From Ecdyonurus torrentis (lineage: Eukaryota; Arthropoda; Insecta; Ephemeroptera; Heptageniidae), in contig OX439131.1 of the NCBI GenBank assembly GCA_949318235.1, positions 16,597,189 through 16,661,188 on the forward strand: 64,000 nucleotides of DNA, read 5' to 3'. A program made the position numbers and the translations under genes. Shown one piece after another: positions 63,679 to 64,000 of the stretch (its first letter is position 1; each line of letters starts with the position of its first letter). The notes below the pieces were generated by a model. That model was not told the origin of the DNA. It saw only the letters and a program-made list of their open reading frames with translations, and made no database searches.

Positions 63679-64000
63679 GGCGTCCGAACCTATTAGGAAA
63701 TCACGTTTAATTCCCTGTCTTGATGTTTATGTATTTTACATAAGCAATTTATGTGTTTTTTTGACCGTAATTTAGAGAAAATATTATGTTAAAGGAATCT
63801 GTAAAATATAACACAAGATATACACACACCTATGTTTGTGTGTGGGTAGTACAAATCCCAATCTATGTTGAAAATTAGTTTTAAATCCTAGCGCGATGTT
63901 TTTGTATTTTTCATAAGCCATAATTATGTATTTAAGATAATATTAAGTAAAAATATTATGTTTAAAGAATAGGTAAAAATAGGCATCGCATAATACACAC
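63679..64000 (+). repeat. Partial trimer at the right edge
   Basis: The last 322 bases hold an A monomer of the AATTTATG type and a B monomer of the AAGATAAT/AGGTAAAAAT type, cut where C would begin. The A carries private AAATCACGTTTAATTCC and the B has GTTTTAAATCCTAGC. The array clearly continues beyond the window. Confidence 0.93.

Larger units (their letters stand above)
1..64000. repeat. Satellite DNA array, 518-bp trimeric higher-order repeat
   Basis: The whole window is head-to-tail copies of a 517-519 bp unit made of three related 172-173 bp monomers (A, B, C). The anchor GGCGTCCGAACC near the start of monomer A recurs 124 times in the same orientation. There are 123 complete units and one partial unit, with an average spacing of about 517.7 bp. 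Units run from 510 to 527 bp, and the extremes are explained by small indels. No unique sequence, inversion or inserted element interrupts the array, and both window edges lie inside it. GC is about 29%. Nucleosome-sized AT-rich monomers in higher-order repeats are typical of centromeric or other heterochromatic satellites, and a plant source is my best inference. I do not recognise the family by sequence. It has no protein-coding role. Confidence 0.98.
56946..64000 (+). repeat. Block V: trimer units 111-124, return of block I types
   Basis: Unit starts are 56946, 57464, 57982, 58501, 59019, 59537, 60056, 60574, 61092, 61610, 62129, 62646, 63163 and 63679 (partial, 322 bp). Rare variants otherwise confined to block I reappear here. 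TTTACGTGATGCATTC with ACACATGTATG matches unit 1556. TTTTTTATAAGCAATTTATT matches unit 2075. CATTCAATTTTTTTTAG with AAGGATCAATAAAAAC and GTTGAAGGCGTCTG (unit 62129) matches units 3626 and 7767. The last unit runs off the window edge with no sign that the array ends. Confidence 0.87.

Noticed and set aside
1..64000. CRISPR array
   Set aside because: Although regularly repeated, there are no short repeats separated by unique spacers. The whole 518-bp unit repeats, and no cas-like coding sequence is present.
1..64000. Ribosomal DNA, tRNA or other RNA gene clusters
   Set aside because: The unit is too short and too AT-rich for an rDNA repeat. I saw no tRNA-like A and B box pair or 5S-like internal promoter within the trimer.
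1..64000. CENP-B box (TTCGNNNNANNCGGG) in the monomers
   Set aside because: No match on either strand in the representative units I read. CG-containing stretches such as GCGTCCGAACC, GCGCGATG and CGATCGG do not have the required spacing.
1..64000. Telomeric repeats or subtelomeric transition
   Set aside because: No TTTAGGG, TTAGGG or similar runs on either strand. The TGTGTGTGGG stretch in monomer B is a single short motif per trimer.
1..64000. Identity with alpha satellite or with the well-known Arabidopsis, rice, maize or Brassica centromeric repeats
   Set aside because: Monomer length is similar, but from memory of those consensus sequences I see no matching stretches. I could not search a database, so other plant or animal satellites, including 172-bp ones, remain possible.

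Overview
The window is one uninterrupted block of tandemly repeated satellite DNA from end to end. I see no gene, no RNA gene, no transposon and no unique sequence. The repeat is AT-rich: a hand count over 480 bases of one unit (541-1020) gives about 29% GC. The basic monomer is 172-173 bp. Three diverged monomers, called A, B and C here, alternate in fixed order to make a 517-519 bp trimer. I located 124 trimer starts, using the GGCGTCC anchor near the start of A. That gives 123 complete units plus a 322-bp partial unit at the right end, with a mean of about 517.7 bp per unit and all units in the same orientation. Monomer length near one nucleosome, AT-richness, higher-order repeats and the absence of genes point to a eukaryotic centromeric, pericentromeric or other heterochromatic satellite. 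A plant is most likely by analogy with the common 150-180 bp plant centromeric satellites. I do not recognise the family, and the species and chromosomal position are inference.

Above the trimer there is a third level of order that changes along the window. Block I (1-9319) is a mosaic in which groups of units recur at offsets of 7 units (3.62 kb), 8 units (4.14 kb) and 4 units (2.07 kb). Block II (9320-15529) is a mixed zone with a 3-unit (1.55 kb) offset duplication. Block III (15530-24853) is a clear 6-unit (3.11 kb) super-repeat, copied once in full, once as a 5-unit deletion form, and once more in full. Block IV (24854-56945) is dominated by a 4-unit (2.07 kb) cycle of unit types a-b-c-d, overlaid by a long segmental duplication (about 43.5-50.2 kb against 52.3-58.0 kb) and by shorter duplications. 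Block V (56946-64000) contains a 1555-bp tandem duplication and returns to unit types seen in block I.

Unit types can be told apart by a few sites. In A these are the bases after CATAAGC (CTTTTATG, AATTTATG or CTTGTATG) and GATGTTTATG versus GATGTTAACG. In B they are CATAAGCC/AAGATAAT versus TATAAGCC/AAGCTAAT, and the 3' portion (ATTTAAAAT, AGGTAAAAAT, ATTCAAAAT or TAATATTTATAAT). In C they are CTTACCG versus CCCACCG and the A-rich 3' end. Type a is A(CTTTTATG)-B(ATTTAAAAT)-C(GGGATTAAAC or GGAATTAAAC). Type b is A(CTTTTATG)-B(AGGTAAAAAT)-C(GCGATTAAAC). Type c is A(AATTTATG)-B(ATTCAAAAT)-C(AATGTTGTG). Type d is A(CTTGTATG)-B(TAATATTTATAAT)-C(GGCGTAATG). Many units are chimeras of these types, and several crossover points can be bracketed to a few tens of bases. 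The window therefore records repeated unequal exchange or amplification within a satellite array. No encoded machinery is present.
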